The notes: generated by a model from the sequence alone, not told the origin. Shown: positions 48,152 to 57,681, counted from the stretch's first letter. The stretch is DNA of 64,000 nt from Novosphingobium aureum (GCF_015865035.1 NZ_JADZGI010000001.1:2666001-2730000), one strand, 5' to 3'. Numbers and translations: made by a program.

Positions 48152-48630
48152 CCGTGTTCCCGCAGGATCCTGCCCTGTTCGCGCTTCCAGTCGCGTTCCT
48201 TGATCGTATTGCGCTTGTCGGCCGCGTTCTTGCCCTTGGCCAGCGCAAGCTCGACCTTCGCGCGCCCCCGGCCGTTGAAATAGACCGAGAGCGGGACGAG
48301 CGTCATGCCCTTGCGCTCGACCGCCCCTTGCAGGCGGTCGATCTCGCGCTCGTGCAGCAGCAGCTTGCGCGGGCGCTTGGGCTCGTGATTGAAGCGGTTG
48401 CCGTGGCTGAACTCGGGAACGTTGGCATTGACCAGCCAGCATTCGCCATTGCGGATCTCGGCGTAGGATTCGACGATCGAGCCCTCGCCGAAGCGCAGCG
48501 ACTTCACTTCGGTGCCGGTCAGTGCGATTCCCGCCTCGAAGGTCTCGTCGATGTGATAATCGAAGCGAGCCTTGCGGTTTTCCGCGACGGTCTTGTGCTT
48601 GTCGAATGTGGATCTTTGCGGACGTGCCAT
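48148..48630 (-). CDS. smpB: SsrA-binding protein SmpB
   Basis: Binds tmRNA and delivers it to stalled ribosomes. The 160-residue protein has NRKARFDYHIDETFEAGIALTGTEVKSLR, the EIRNGECWLVNANV strand, HEPKRPRKLLLH, the signature VPLSVYFNGRGRAKVELALAKGK and the C-terminal DKRNTIKERDWKRE. ATG 48630 starts MARPQRSTFDKH; the longer frame to 48681 adds 17 unusual residues. It heads a compact set of stop/start-overlapping genes (smpB, DUF2062, DUF2062, cckA). Confidence 0.95.
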   Translation of the reverse strand: MARPQRSTFDKHKTVAENRKARFDYHIDETFEAGIALTGTEVKSLRFGEGSIVESYAEIRNGECWLVNANVPEFSHGNRFNHEPKRPRKLLLHEREIDRLQGAVERKGMTLVPLSVYFNGRGRAKVELALAKGKNAADKRNTIKERDWKREQGRILREHG

Positions 48631-48948
48631 GGTGGTGTGCCATGTAGTGATCCCGGGGCAAAAAGAAAACGGGCGATGCACAGATCAATTGCGCCAGTGC
48701 GGCCCATCCGGGCGAACAGCCCCATGTGCCGGTTTCGCGAGCCGAAACGCCTTTGTCGTCAGACGCATGAAAACGCCGAGATCCCCGTTTCCCAGCCAGA
48801 TCGCCCCATTACCGGACACGAGCGGATTAAATAACTGATATCGTCGCCAATTAGTTGTCCGCTAACCCTTCCCTGTCCATAACCGCCGAAGAGAGCGCGT
48901 CGCGGGGCCGAGTGGGCGGCCCGGCGCGGTCCACAGGGGGATTCTGAC
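48631..48948. other. Divergent non-coding gap between smpB and the S9 peptidase
   Basis: 318 bases with no supportable gene. It should hold promoters for both flanking genes. The AT-richest part (48825-48865, including GGATTAAATAACTGATATC) is the likely place, but I cannot name exact hexamers. Confidence 0.5.
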
Positions 48949-50898
48949 TTGAACATCACCGGCAGACCGGCGGCCATGGTATCGGCCCTGGCATTCGTTA
49001 CACTCGCGATCGCGGGCGCAGCTCATGCGGCGCCGCCACCGCTCGATGCCTATGGCGACCTGCCCCAGATCGAGGACGCAGCCGTCTCGCCCGACGGCAG
49101 GCACCTTGCCAGCATCGTGCAGTCCAAGGGCGAGCGCAGGATTCTGGTACTCGATCCCGCCGGCGAATTGCTCGTCGCGGGCAACGCGGGCGACAGCAAG
49201 GTCCGCGCGATCAACTGGGCCGACGACAACACGGTCCTGGTCAGCAAGTCCGCAACTGTCACGCTCGGTCACTTTTTCACCACCCCTCGCCTGGAATTGT
49301 CGGGCACGATCATGATCTCGCTCGCGGGCGGCGCGAGCGGCATGATCTTCGACAAGCAACGGGACATCGCCGACGTCGTGCGCGGCAATTACGGCATTCG
49401 CACGGTGGAAGGGCGCTCGGTCGGCTATTTCGGCGGTATCGCGCTTCAAAAGGACCGAAACGGCGTGCGCTTCAAGCATGGCCGTACCACGCTCTATGCC
49501 GTCGACCTCGCCACCAATCGCGCCAGGGTCGCGGCGCGCCCCGCCACCGAGGATCACTACAGCGACTGGCTGATCGACGCCGCAGGCAACGTCTCGGTAA
49601 CGCTCGACGTCTCGACCACCAATGGTGACTGGTGGATCAAGGGGCCGGACGGCAACAAGCTCGCGCAAGGACAGCAGCCGACCGGCGGCATCGGCCTCGT
49701 CGCCTTCGGGCAGCAAGGCCAGAGCGTGATCTATTCGATCGCCGACGAAGAGGGCAACACGCGCTGGTTCGAAGTCCCCCTCGGCGGCGGAGAGACTCAA
49801 GAATTCCTCGCCAACACGCGAATCGAGCGGCTCTACGTCGATCGCAACTCGAGCCAGGTACTGGGATATCGCGGCACCAAGAGCGACGAGCAGACCCAAC
49901 TCTACGATCCGGTAAAGCACAGCGCGGTGACCCGTATTTTCAGGGCCTTCAAGGGTCGCCAGACCCGGCTCATCGACTGGACCGCCGATTTCTCGACGGT
50001 GCTCGTGCGCACCAGCGGCAATGGCGACAGCGGCACCTGGTACATCGTCGATGTCAAAAACCGGCGCGCCGATCCATTGGGGGCGGAGCGCGAGGCCATT
50101 CCCCCCGAACAGGTCGGGCCGATCTCGGTGGTCAACTACAAGGCGCAGGACGGCCTCGAGATGGACGGCATCCTCACCCTGCCGCCCGGCCGGGAGGCAA
50201 AGGGCCTGCCGGTGATCATGCTGCCGCACGGCGGCCCCTCCTCGCACGACGAGCCCGAATTCGACTGGTGGGCGCAGGCCTTTGCCTCGCGCGGTTACGC
50301 GGTCTTCCAGCCGAATTTCCGCGGTTCGACCAACCGTAACGACGCCTTCCGCAGAGCGGGTTATGGCGAATGGGGCCGCAAGATGCAGAGCGACATTTCG
50401 GACGGGCTGGCCGAACTCGCCCGCCAGGGTATCGTCGATCCCAAGCGCGCCTGCATCGTGGGTGCCAGCTACGGAGGCTATGCAGCGCTCGCGGGCGTGA
50501 CCTTGCAGCAGGGCCTCTACCGCTGCGCGGTCTCTGTCGCAGGCGTGGCAGACGTCAAGCGCATGTACAGCACTGACGTTCGCGAATCCGGGGACTCGCG
50601 CATGGCCGTGCGCGCACTGCGCGAGGAACTGGGCGATCCATCGCAATACGCCGAGATTTCTCCGCGCCGTTTTGCAGACCGGACCGACGCACCGGTACTG
50701 CTGATCCACGGCAAGGACGACACCGTGGTGCCGCTGTCGCAGAGCAAGTCCATGGCCGACGCGCTCAAGGATGCAGGCAAGCCCTATGAGATGGTCGTGC
50801 TGGACGGCGAGGATCACTGGCTTTCGAGTGCAGAGACCCGCAAGCACATGCTGCGTGAGAGCGTACGCTTCGTCGAAAAGCACAACCCCGCCGACTAG
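48949..50898 (+). CDS. Secreted S9-family prolyl oligopeptidase
   Basis: A serine peptidase with an N-terminal beta-propeller and a C-terminal alpha/beta-hydrolase domain. The 649-residue protein begins with a signal peptide (MVSALAFVTLAIAGAAHA). The catalytic Ser lies in IVGASYGGYAAL (about 507), Asp in IHGKDDTVVP and His in GEDHWLS, giving a complete triad. HGGPSSHDEPEFDWWAQAFASRGYAVFQPNFRGS is typical of S9 acylaminoacyl/dipeptidyl-type enzymes. TTG 48949 has GGGGG eight bases upstream. The likely location is the periplasm; the exact peptide specificity is not predictable. Confidence 0.91.
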   Translation: MNITGRPAAMVSALAFVTLAIAGAAHAAPPPLDAYGDLPQIEDAAVSPDGRHLASIVQSKGERRILVLDPAGELLVAGNAGDSKVRAINWADDNTVLVSKSATVTLGHFFTTPRLELSGTIMISLAGGASGMIFDKQRDIADVVRGNYGIRTVEGRSVGYFGGIALQKDRNGVRFKHGRTTLYAVDLATNRARVAARPATEDHYSDWLIDAAGNVSVTLDVSTTNGDWWIKGPDGNKLAQGQQPTGGIGLVAFGQQGQSVIYSIADEEGNTRWFEVPLGGGETQEFLANTRIERLYVDRNSSQVLGYRGTKSDEQTQLYDPVKHSAVTRIFRAFKGRQTRLIDWTADFSTVLVRTSGNGDSGTWYIVDVKNRRADPLGAEREAIPPEQVGPISVVNYKAQDGLEMDGILTLPPGREAKGLPVIMLPHGGPSSHDEPEFDWWAQAFASRGYAVFQPNFRGSTNRNDAFRRAGYGEWGRKMQSDISDGLAELARQGIVDPKRACIVGASYGGYAALAGVTLQQGLYRCAVSVAGVADVKRMYSTDVRESGDSRMAVRALREELGDPSQYAEISPRRFADRTDAPVLLIHGKDDTVVPLSQSKSMADALKDAGKPYEMVVLDGEDHWLSSAETRKHMLRESVRFVEKHNPAD

Positions 50899-50917
50899 GC
50901 CTCCCTTCCAAAGGTCA

Positions 50918-50965
50918 AAACGAGAAAGGGCCCCGCATCGTGAGACGCGGGGCCCTTTCTCGTTT
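50918..50965. terminator. Bidirectional terminator between the S9 peptidase and dapA
   Basis: A perfect 19-bp stem AAACGAGAAAGGGCCCCGC with its complement around a ten-base loop, A-rich before and T-rich after, between two convergent genes. Confidence 0.92.
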
Positions 50966-50983
50966 GCATGCCTGCAAGCTGGC

Positions 50984-51865
50984 TCAGACCAGTCCGGCGT
51001 GAACCAGCGCCTTGTCGACGGCCGCGCGGGCACTGTCGTTGCAGGGCACCAGAGGCAGACGCAGTTCGTTCTCGATCCAGTCGTGGACCTGCGCCAGAGC
51101 ATACTTGCACGGCCCGGGCGAGCTGTCCTCGAACATCGCGTAGTGCAGCGGATAGAGCTTGTCGTTCAGCTTGCGCGCCAGTTCGAGGTCGTTGGCAGCG
51201 CAGGCCGCCTGGAACTCGGCACACAGGGCGGGCGCGACATTGGCGGTCACCGAGATGCATCCGACCCCGCCTGCGGCATTGAACGGCAAGGCCAGCTCGT
51301 CATCGCCGCAAAGCTGCGCGAACTTGGCATCGATGCCCATCCGGTGGTCGGTCACCCGGCTCAGATCGCCGCTGGCATCCTTGATGCCGACGAAGGTCTG
51401 CGGATAGCGACGGACGAGTTCACACACCGTCTCGGGCTGCAGGTCGGAAACCGTGCGTCCCGGAACGTTGTACAGCACGATCGGCAGGTCCGCATGCTCG
51501 GCAAGATAGGAGAAGTGCGCCAGCAGCCCTTCCTGGCTGGGCTTGTTGTAGTAGGGCGCCACGACCAGCGCCGCGCTGGCACCGCACTTCTTCGAGAAAT
51601 TCATGTGGAGAAGCGCGTTCATCGTGTCGTTGCTGCCGCAGCCCGCGATGATCGGCACGCGGCCCGCCGCCTGCTCGATGCAGACCTCGATGACGCGATG
51701 GTGTTCTGCATTGGAAAGCGTGGAATTCTCGCCGGTGGTGCCGCAAGGCACGAGCGCCGAGGACCCGCTCTCGATCTGCCAGTCGACCAGCCGCCGGAAC
51801 GCGGACTCGTCGAGCGCGCCATCGCGAAACGGTGTGACGAGTGCCGGTATGGATCCCGAGAACAT
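50984..51865 (-). CDS. dapA: 4-hydroxy-tetrahydrodipicolinate synthase
   Basis: Condenses pyruvate with aspartate semialdehyde in lysine/diaminopimelate synthesis. The 293-residue protein has the Schiff-base Lys 162 in FVGIKDASGD, Tyr 132 in VLYNVPGR, CGTTGENSTL near 41-50 and GGVGCISVTANVAP. Start MFSGSIPALVTPF at 51865 is canonical. It is convergent with the S9 gene, with a shared terminator, and divergent from the transglycosylase. The same substrate, aspartate semialdehyde, feeds the polyamine synthase encoded earlier. Confidence 0.97.
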   Translation of the reverse strand: MFSGSIPALVTPFRDGALDESAFRRLVDWQIESGSSALVPCGTTGENSTLSNAEHHRVIEVCIEQAAGRVPIIAGCGSNDTMNALLHMNFSKKCGASAALVVAPYYNKPSQEGLLAHFSYLAEHADLPIVLYNVPGRTVSDLQPETVCELVRRYPQTFVGIKDASGDLSRVTDHRMGIDAKFAQLCGDDELALPFNAAGGVGCISVTANVAPALCAEFQAACAANDLELARKLNDKLYPLHYAMFEDSSPGPCKYALAQVHDWIENELRLPLVPCNDSARAAVDKALVHAGLV

Positions 51866-51965
51866 GGACTTTACCCCTAGTGATGATCATTGTCGCGCCG
51901 GTCACGGGAACCGCGTCCCGTGCCGAGCCTTCCATTCAGGGCCTGATAAGGAGCCTCCTTCCACA

Positions 51966-53942
51966 ATGTCCAGCATGTTGCGCATATCTACCCTCATCGC
52001 GGCACTTCTGACGACGGGCGCGGCCGTGCCCGTCCTAGCCCAGGGGGCCACGGAAAACGGGCGTGACTGGGACGTTGCCCGCAGGCAACAGGCGGCCTCG
52101 CACGACATGCGGGTGCACCAGACTATCGACAAATGGCGCCAGGTCGTGGCCAGCGACCGGCTCGATTTCTCGACTTATGCCAGCTTCCTGATGACCTATC
52201 CGGGCTATCCGCAGGAAGAAAGGATTCGCGGCTACGCAGAAAAGGCCCTGCTCGACGAATCACCCTCTCCCAATTCAGTGGTCGCCTATTTCGATCGCTT
52301 TGCGCCGCTCGGAAACAAGGCGCGAGGCCGCTATGCGACCGCGCTCGCTGCGCTGCGCCGTCCCAATGCTCGCGAAGTCGGCCTCGCCGCATGGCGCGGC
52401 GGGACGCTCGACCCGGCTGCCGAGGCGGCGCTGCTTTCGCTCTATCGCTCCGCGCTTACGCCTGCCGATCACGATGCACGCATGAATGCACTGCTCTGGC
52501 AGGGTGAGACCGATCAGGCAGAACGGCAGATTTCCTTCGTCTCGGCGAACGCGCGCCCGGTCTTCATGGAGCGTTTGTCATTACTGCAGGGTGCCGATCC
52601 GGGGTCTCTGGGCGTGACCCTGCCCAAGGACGTCAACGCCGACCCGGGCTACGTCTACAACCGCCTCGTCCAGGCTCGCAAGGACCGCTACCTCGCGGGC
52701 GGCATTGCCCTGCTGGTCAGCCGACCCAAGCTGCGCGAGCCCGTCCCCGAGCCCGAGCGGTGGGTGCGCGAACTGCTCGCCGCGGCGCGCGGGGCCGGCT
52801 CGCAGACGGCGGTGACCATCGCCGGTTCGATCGACGATGCCTTCGCCCCGGGTACCGACATCAGCCAGCTTTCCTATCGCCTTCGCGACGACTACACGAC
52901 GCTCGTCTGGCTGGGCGGAACCAAGGCCTTGTGGGACCTGCGCGATCCGCGTCAGGCAGCCCCGCTGTTCTATCGCTACGGCGCCGCAGCGCAGACCCCC
53001 GGAACCCGCTCCAAGGGATTTTACTGGGCAGGCCGCGCACTCGCCATGGCTGGCGACGAGAGTGGCGCGCGCCGCTATTTCGAGATGGCGGCACGCTACC
53101 CGCACTACTTCTACGGCCAGTTGTCGCTCGAACGGCTTGGTCGCCCCCTGCCCGATCTCGATACCCGACCCAACGTCGTGCCGAGCGCAGCCGAACGGCA
53201 GGCCTTCATGGCCCGCCCGCTCACCGACGCGGTGCGCGACGTCGCCCGGGACGGCGACTGGCGCACCGGCGTGCAGTTCTTCCGCGAGATTTCGGACCAG
53301 GCCGTAACCGAGGCCGACCACGTTCTCGTCGCCCAACTGGCGGAAGAGATCGGCCGCCGCGACCTTGCCGTGATCCTGGGGCAAAGCGCGCATACCGACG
53401 GCTACGGCGACTTCGGCGAAATTGCCTTCCCGATCATGCCCGTGCCTGGCAGCGTCGACTGGACCATGGTTCACGCCCTCACCCGGCAGGAGAGCCAGTT
53501 CGCGCAGAACGCGATCAGCCACGCCGGTGCACGCGGGCTGATGCAGCTCATGCCCGCCACCGCGCGCGAGCAGGCAGGCAAGATGGGCCTCTCCTACAAC
53601 CAGTCGGCGCTGATCGAGGACCCGGTCTACAACGTGCGTCTGGGCGATGGCTATTTCGCGCGGATGATGGACTACTTCGGCGGTGCACGCCCGCTCGCCA
53701 TTGCCGCCTACAACGCTGGGCCCGGTAATGTGAACAAGTGGCTGCGCGCCAATGGCGACCCGCGCACCGGCTCGGTCGAATGGCTCGACTGGATCGAGCA
53801 GATCCCGATCTACGAGACCAAGAACTACGTCCAGCGCGTACTTGAGAACGCCGTCGTCTACGACGCGATGCATCCCGAGCAGGCGGACTACAAGGGCCCC
53901 AACCTGCTCAGCAAGCTGATGGGCAAGCGCAAGCCGGGGTGA
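51966..53942 (+). CDS. Soluble lytic murein transglycosylase
   Basis: A periplasmic enzyme cleaving peptidoglycan between MurNAc and GlcNAc to give anhydro-MurNAc ends. The 658-residue protein has a signal peptide (MSSMLRISTLIAALLTTGAAVPVLAQ), a long alpha-helical superhelix domain (about 50-470) as in Slt70, and the C-terminal SLT domain with catalytic Glu 509 in ALTRQESQFAQ, then ISHAGARGLMQLMPATA and AIAAYNAGPGNVNKWL. The AAGGAG ribosome site lies 12 bases before ATG 51966, in a small AAGGA/TCCTT hairpin. A stable hairpin overlaps the stop codon. Confidence 0.93.
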   Translation: MSSMLRISTLIAALLTTGAAVPVLAQGATENGRDWDVARRQQAASHDMRVHQTIDKWRQVVASDRLDFSTYASFLMTYPGYPQEERIRGYAEKALLDESPSPNSVVAYFDRFAPLGNKARGRYATALAALRRPNAREVGLAAWRGGTLDPAAEAALLSLYRSALTPADHDARMNALLWQGETDQAERQISFVSANARPVFMERLSLLQGADPGSLGVTLPKDVNADPGYVYNRLVQARKDRYLAGGIALLVSRPKLREPVPEPERWVRELLAAARGAGSQTAVTIAGSIDDAFAPGTDISQLSYRLRDDYTTLVWLGGTKALWDLRDPRQAAPLFYRYGAAAQTPGTRSKGFYWAGRALAMAGDESGARRYFEMAARYPHYFYGQLSLERLGRPLPDLDTRPNVVPSAAERQAFMARPLTDAVRDVARDGDWRTGVQFFREISDQAVTEADHVLVAQLAEEIGRRDLAVILGQSAHTDGYGDFGEIAFPIMPVPGSVDWTMVHALTRQESQFAQNAISHAGARGLMQLMPATAREQAGKMGLSYNQSALIEDPVYNVRLGDGYFARMMDYFGGARPLAIAAYNAGPGNVNKWLRANGDPRTGSVEWLDWIEQIPIYETKNYVQRVLENAVVYDAMHPEQADYKGPNLLSKLMGKRKPG

Positions 53943-53952
53943 CCCCCGGCTT
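53931..53952. terminator. Hairpin overlapping the transglycosylase stop codon
   Basis: AAGCCGGGG-tgac-CCCCGGCTT, with further GCGC/GCGC pairing after one bulge. The stop TGA sits in the loop. Between two convergent genes only 29 bases apart, so it may serve both; no strong T run. Confidence 0.55.
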
Positions 53953-53971
53953 CGCGCCCTCCCTTACCTGA

Positions 53972-55363
53972 TCACACCAGTGGCGTCAGCTTGAGCAGCG
54001 TCGCGCCGTGTTCTGGCAGATGCACCGTCAGGCTGTCCTTCACATCGCCCTTGTCCGCGCGCGCCCAGAGGTCGCGCACCACGAAGCTACCGCGTGCGCC
54101 GATCTGGGCGAGATCGACCGTCAGGTCACGCTCGCCGACCGTATTGAAAATCGCCAGATACTGCGCGAAGCCACGTTCGTTGCGCGCGGTCCAGACCTTC
54201 ATTCCGTCCTCGAGGAAATGCGGACAGTTGCCGATCGAGCGCTGGTTGACCTCGAGCACCTCGGGATTGGTGAGCAGCGCCAGTGTCGGGGCGTCGAGAT
54301 GGCGCAGGTCGCCGCCCATGATGAGTGGCGAGCGCGCGATCGACCACAAGGTCATCAGCGTGGTCTGCTCGGCCGGCGTGAACTTGGTATCTCGGTCGCC
54401 CAGCGCAAGGCGGCCGAGCGGCAACATGTCGGCATCGGGCCAGGAGCCCGGCCCCATCCACTGGTTCCAGTTCTCCAGCCGGGTGAACTGGGCATGGAGC
54501 TGCCCCCAGTCATCCCAGAAGTCGTCGGAAATACGCCACATCTGGGCATGCTGGCGGACATGGGCACCGCGCGGCACCGGCGTCTCGCCTGGCGAGAGGC
54601 TGAGCACCATCGGCCTGCCGCAACGCGCGATGGCCTTGGCCGCCGCCTCGATCTCAGGCGCATGATCGTCGTATGGGCGGCTCATGTCGTCCATCTTGAT
54701 GAAGTCGACACCCCAGCTCGCATACATCCGGAACAGCCCGTCATAGTATTCCTGCGCCCCCGGCTTCGTCATGTCGACGCCGTACATGTCCGGGTTCCAT
54801 GGACAGATGCTCGTAGTGTCGGCGATATCGCGCGCAGTATAGGGCGTTCCCTCGATCGGCAGGTCTAGCTTGACCGCATGGCGCGCGATGCCGCGCATGA
54901 CGTGAATGCCGAACTTGAGGCCCAGAGCGTGAACCTTTTTCGCGAGTGGTGCGAATCCCTTGCCTCCCTTCGCCGAGGGGAAGCGATTGGGCGCAGGCTG
55001 CAACCGCGCATGATCGTCGAGCGCAGGCACCGGGTTGGGATTGTAGGAGTAGCTCGATGCCTCGGGCTCGTACCACTGGATGTCGACGGTGAACACGTCG
55101 TAGCCGAATGGAAGGAGCTTCTGCGCCATGATCGTGGCGGTTTCGAGCGATTGCTCCTCGTTGATCGTGCCTGCGAAGCTGTTCCAGCTGTTCCAGCCCA
55201 TCGGCGGCGTGGGCGCGAGTGGCGAAACCGGCGCCGCCGCAGTCTGGCCCGGCGCAGCAGCCTCGGCCCGCGCCGTGACGCCTGCAGCCAGCGGCAGCGC
55301 AGCGAGGCCAGCGGCAGCCTGCAGCGCCGAGCGGCGCGAAAGGGTAGTCTTTGTTTCAGTCAT
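53972..55363 (-). CDS. GH27 alpha-galactosidase, exported by Tat
   Basis: A glycoside hydrolase that removes terminal alpha-galactose. The 463-residue protein starts with a twin-arginine signal (TLSRRSALQAAAGLAALPL, cleavage near ARAEA). It then shows GH27 marks: PPMGWNSWNSF, a DIQWYEP segment, nucleophile region VDFIKMDDMS, and acid/base region RISDDFWDDW. A C-terminal beta domain (about 380-463) completes it. ATG 55363 is preferred over a longer frame. No sugar transporter or other glycosidases flank it, so it appears as an isolated secreted enzyme. Closely related GH27 members could use beta-L-arabinopyranosides or dextran instead. Confidence 0.88.
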   Translation of the reverse strand: MTETKTTLSRRSALQAAAGLAALPLAAGVTARAEAAAPGQTAAAPVSPLAPTPPMGWNSWNSFAGTINEEQSLETATIMAQKLLPFGYDVFTVDIQWYEPEASSYSYNPNPVPALDDHARLQPAPNRFPSAKGGKGFAPLAKKVHALGLKFGIHVMRGIARHAVKLDLPIEGTPYTARDIADTTSICPWNPDMYGVDMTKPGAQEYYDGLFRMYASWGVDFIKMDDMSRPYDDHAPEIEAAAKAIARCGRPMVLSLSPGETPVPRGAHVRQHAQMWRISDDFWDDWGQLHAQFTRLENWNQWMGPGSWPDADMLPLGRLALGDRDTKFTPAEQTTLMTLWSIARSPLIMGGDLRHLDAPTLALLTNPEVLEVNQRSIGNCPHFLEDGMKVWTARNERGFAQYLAIFNTVGERDLTVDLAQIGARGSFVVRDLWARADKGDVKDSLTVHLPEHGATLLKLTPLV

Positions 55364-55486
55364 GGAGAGGCCCTCGATCCCGGGATGCTTTTGCCACATC
55401 TTGTCGGACAAATAACAGTTCTGCAAGCCGTGGAGACCGTTTTACGCGGACTTGGCCACAAGTCGTGCAGGTCCTATGACAGCTCC

Positions 55487-55975
55487 ATGAATCCCGTCGG
55501 ACCGCCCATCACCCCTGCCGGAATGGCTGCACTGCGCGCGCGTTACGATCATCTGCTCGGCACCGAACGCCCCGAGATCGTCGAGATCGTCTCGTGGGCT
55601 GCAGGGAATGGCGACCGTTCGGAGAACGGCGACTATCTCTACGGACGCAAGCGCATGCGCGAGATCGACCGCGAACTGGCCCATCTCGCACGCCGCATGA
55701 AGAAACTGCGCGTGGTCGATCCGCGCCAGCAGGAGGAACGTGGCAAGGTCTTCTTCGGTGCCACCGTCGAGCTGGCCGACGAGGACGACGAACGCAGGAC
55801 CGTCACCATCGTCGGCGACGACGAGCAGGACGCAAGTTCAGGGCAGATCGGCTGGAGCGCCCCGCTCGCGCGCGCCTTGCGCGGCGCTGGCCTCGGCGAT
55901 CTGCGCACCGTGCGCCTGCCTTCGGGCGAGCGTGAGTGGGAAATCATGACGATCTCCTACCCGGAGGCCGACTGA
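55487..55975 (+). CDS. greB: Transcription elongation factor GreB
   Basis: Rescues backtracked RNA polymerase by stimulating transcript cleavage. The 162-residue protein has the N-terminal coiled coil with the acidic tip WAAGNGDRSENGDYLYGRKRMREID and the C-terminal FKBP-like domain: RVVDPRQQEERGKVFFGATVELAD, the IVGDDEQDASSGQIGWSAPLARAL segment and PSGEREWEI. The VDPRQQ and GKVFFGA signatures favour GreB over GreA. ATG 55487 gives normal length. The TPM lipoprotein gene starts three bases after its stop. Confidence 0.92.
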   Translation: MNPVGPPITPAGMAALRARYDHLLGTERPEIVEIVSWAAGNGDRSENGDYLYGRKRMREIDRELAHLARRMKKLRVVDPRQQEERGKVFFGATVELADEDDERRTVTIVGDDEQDASSGQIGWSAPLARALRGAGLGDLRTVRLPSGEREWEIMTISYPEAD

Positions 55976-55978
55976 GCG

Positions 55979-56509
55979 ATGCATGGCCGGCGCACCATCG
56001 CACGAGGCCTGGCCGCACCATTCCTCGCGCTTGCCCTGTTCCCGGCACTCGCAGCTTGCGATGCAGCGCCTGCGGGTGCCGAAAGCGCCAGGCACGCCTC
56101 CAGCCAGCTCGCCTTGCTCGGAAGGGTCAGCGATCACGCGCAGATCCTCCCGGAAGCGAGCGAAAAGAACCTTTCGACACGGCTCGAAGCGCTCGAGCGG
56201 CGCACGCGCCACCAGTTCGTCATCGTAACGGTGCCTTCGCTCGGTGGGCGCGAGATATCGCACTACAGCCTCGATCTCGCCAACCGTTGGGGTATTGGCC
56301 GCAAGGGCTACAATGATGGCGTCATAATCCTCCTTGCCCCCAACGAGCGAAAGGTGCGCATCGAGGTCGGCTACGGCCTCAAGAAGCAACTGAGCGACGA
56401 TCTGTGCGGCGCGATCATCCGCGAGGAAATGCTGCCCCACTTCCGCGAGGAAGATTATCCAGGCGGGATCGAGGCTGGCGCAGCGGCCATCGACCGTGCG
56501 CTCACCTGA
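55979..56509 (+). CDS. TPM-domain (YgcG-like) lipoprotein
   Basis: A 176-residue exported protein. The signal ends FPALAAC, so the Cys near 27 is probably lipidated. The rest is a TPM domain: LGRVSDHAQILPEASEKNLSTRLEALE, HQFVIVTVPSLGGREI, SHYSLDLANRWGIGRKGYNDGVIILLAPNERKVRIEVGYGL. The usual Gly-rich, membrane-anchored C-terminus of longer relatives is missing, so the protein is only the domain. In other bacteria and plants TPM domains support envelope or photosystem repair; here role unknown. It starts right after greB. Confidence 0.9.
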   Translation: MHGRRTIARGLAAPFLALALFPALAACDAAPAGAESARHASSQLALLGRVSDHAQILPEASEKNLSTRLEALERRTRHQFVIVTVPSLGGREISHYSLDLANRWGIGRKGYNDGVIILLAPNERKVRIEVGYGLKKQLSDDLCGAIIREEMLPHFREEDYPGGIEAGAAAIDRALT

Positions 56510-56518
56510 CCCATTCGC

Positions 56519-57076
56519 ATGACGACACCTTCCTACATGACCCTTTCCGGGATGCACTTGCGCCACAATATCGGCGCAGTTCTCAAGTCGGCGGTCTGGG
56601 CTCTGGCGCTCATTTCGCCGCTCATCGCCCTTCCCGCCCATGCCCGAGAGAGCCTCGGTCTCTACGAGGACTGGGGTGCTTTTCGCGATCCGATGGTGCC
56701 GCGCTGCTACGCGATCGCCATGGCCGCGCCGAGCAACCTATGGCGCGACTACGAGCCGTATGCCGCAATCGGCACCTGGCCACGGCGTGCTGCGCGCAAC
56801 AAGTTCCACCTGCGCCTCTCGCGCAAGATGGCGCAGGGCTCGCGCATCACGCTGCGCATCGGCAGCGAGCGGTTCTCGCTCACCGGCGGGGGCGGCGACG
56901 CCTGGCCGCAGGACGATCGAGACAATGCTGCGATCATCGCAGCAATGCGTTCGGCACAGCGCATGACCGTCTACGCGACGGGCGCCAGGGGCGGTAATTT
57001 CTCGAACACCTGGGAACTGCCCGGCGCGGCCTCGGCGATGGATGCCGCGCTGCTCGGCTGCGCGCGCCTGCGCTAG
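56519..57076 (+). CDS. Exported protein of unknown function, IalB-like region
   Basis: A 185-residue protein with a signal peptide (AVWALALISPLIALPAHA) and a mature part starting RESLGLYEDWGAFRDPMVPRCYAIAMA. The aromatic/Asp GWGAFRD-type start with a paired Cys near the C-terminus (LLGCARLR) recalls the invasion-associated-locus-B fold family seen in many sphingomonads. The match is by general pattern, so I give no name. Starts at 56537 or 56552 are possible alternatives. Nine bases after the TPM gene, likely cotranscribed with greB-TPM. Confidence 0.78.
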   Translation: MTTPSYMTLSGMHLRHNIGAVLKSAVWALALISPLIALPAHARESLGLYEDWGAFRDPMVPRCYAIAMAAPSNLWRDYEPYAAIGTWPRRAARNKFHLRLSRKMAQGSRITLRIGSERFSLTGGGGDAWPQDDRDNAAIIAAMRSAQRMTVYATGARGGNFSNTWELPGAASAMDAALLGCARLR

Positions 57077-57098
57077 GGTCACGACCCGCCGCGAGCGC

Positions 57099-57527
57099 CT
57101 AGTCGTGCGAGGGCAGGCAGACGATCTCCTGCGTCACGATGTCGGAATTAGCCTTATACGCGGCAACGTAGGCATCCCAGCCAGCATCGCGCTTGTCGGC
57201 GGAAACCCCCGGCGATCCGTAGTGGATCGTCAGGACCTTGTCCTTTGCCACGAAGGGCTGCTGCTTTTCCCGATCATAACCGAGCACCGCATAGGCGACC
57301 TGCTCGTTGTCCTCGTAGCCGTGGTCGCGGTACCACTTCATGTGCTGTGCCATTGCCGCGTCGAACCCGGCACGCGAGCCTTCCGGCTTGATGGCGCTGA
57401 TGCGCATGATCGCCATTTCCTGCCCAGCGGGACAGATCGCTGCGGGCGTGGCCGCTTCCTGCGCGGCGACGGCGCTCCCCTGGACGAAGGCGATGGCGGC
57501 AAGACAAGACGCGATGAACCTGTTCAT
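57099..57527 (-). CDS. Small secreted protein of unknown function
   Basis: A 142-residue exported protein: signal peptide MNRFIASCLAAIAFVQGSAVAA, then AICPAGQEMAIMRISAIKPEGSRAGFDAAM with two Cys (CPAG, VCLP) that could form a disulfide. GGAGAG precedes the ATG. The mature part reminds me of ABM-monooxygenase-like proportions (Met/Trp/Tyr pattern, about 110 residues) but no firm assignment. It is convergent with the previous gene across 22 bases. Confidence 0.75.
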   Translation of the reverse strand: MNRFIASCLAAIAFVQGSAVAAQEAATPAAICPAGQEMAIMRISAIKPEGSRAGFDAAMAQHMKWYRDHGYEDNEQVAYAVLGYDREKQQPFVAKDKVLTIHYGSPGVSADKRDAGWDAYVAAYKANSDIVTQEIVCLPSHD

Positions 57528-57681
57528 GTAGCTCTCCCTGCGCTGCGAAGGCTTGTCGGCCTCCAGTTCACGCTTGCAGACGGTGCGAAGTCCGGCAGTC
57601 TGCGCTACATCAGATCTGTGTCAAAGTATTGTTAGTGTACCCGAAGGTGTCATCCGAGGCATCGCCGCGACCGGGCATGCG

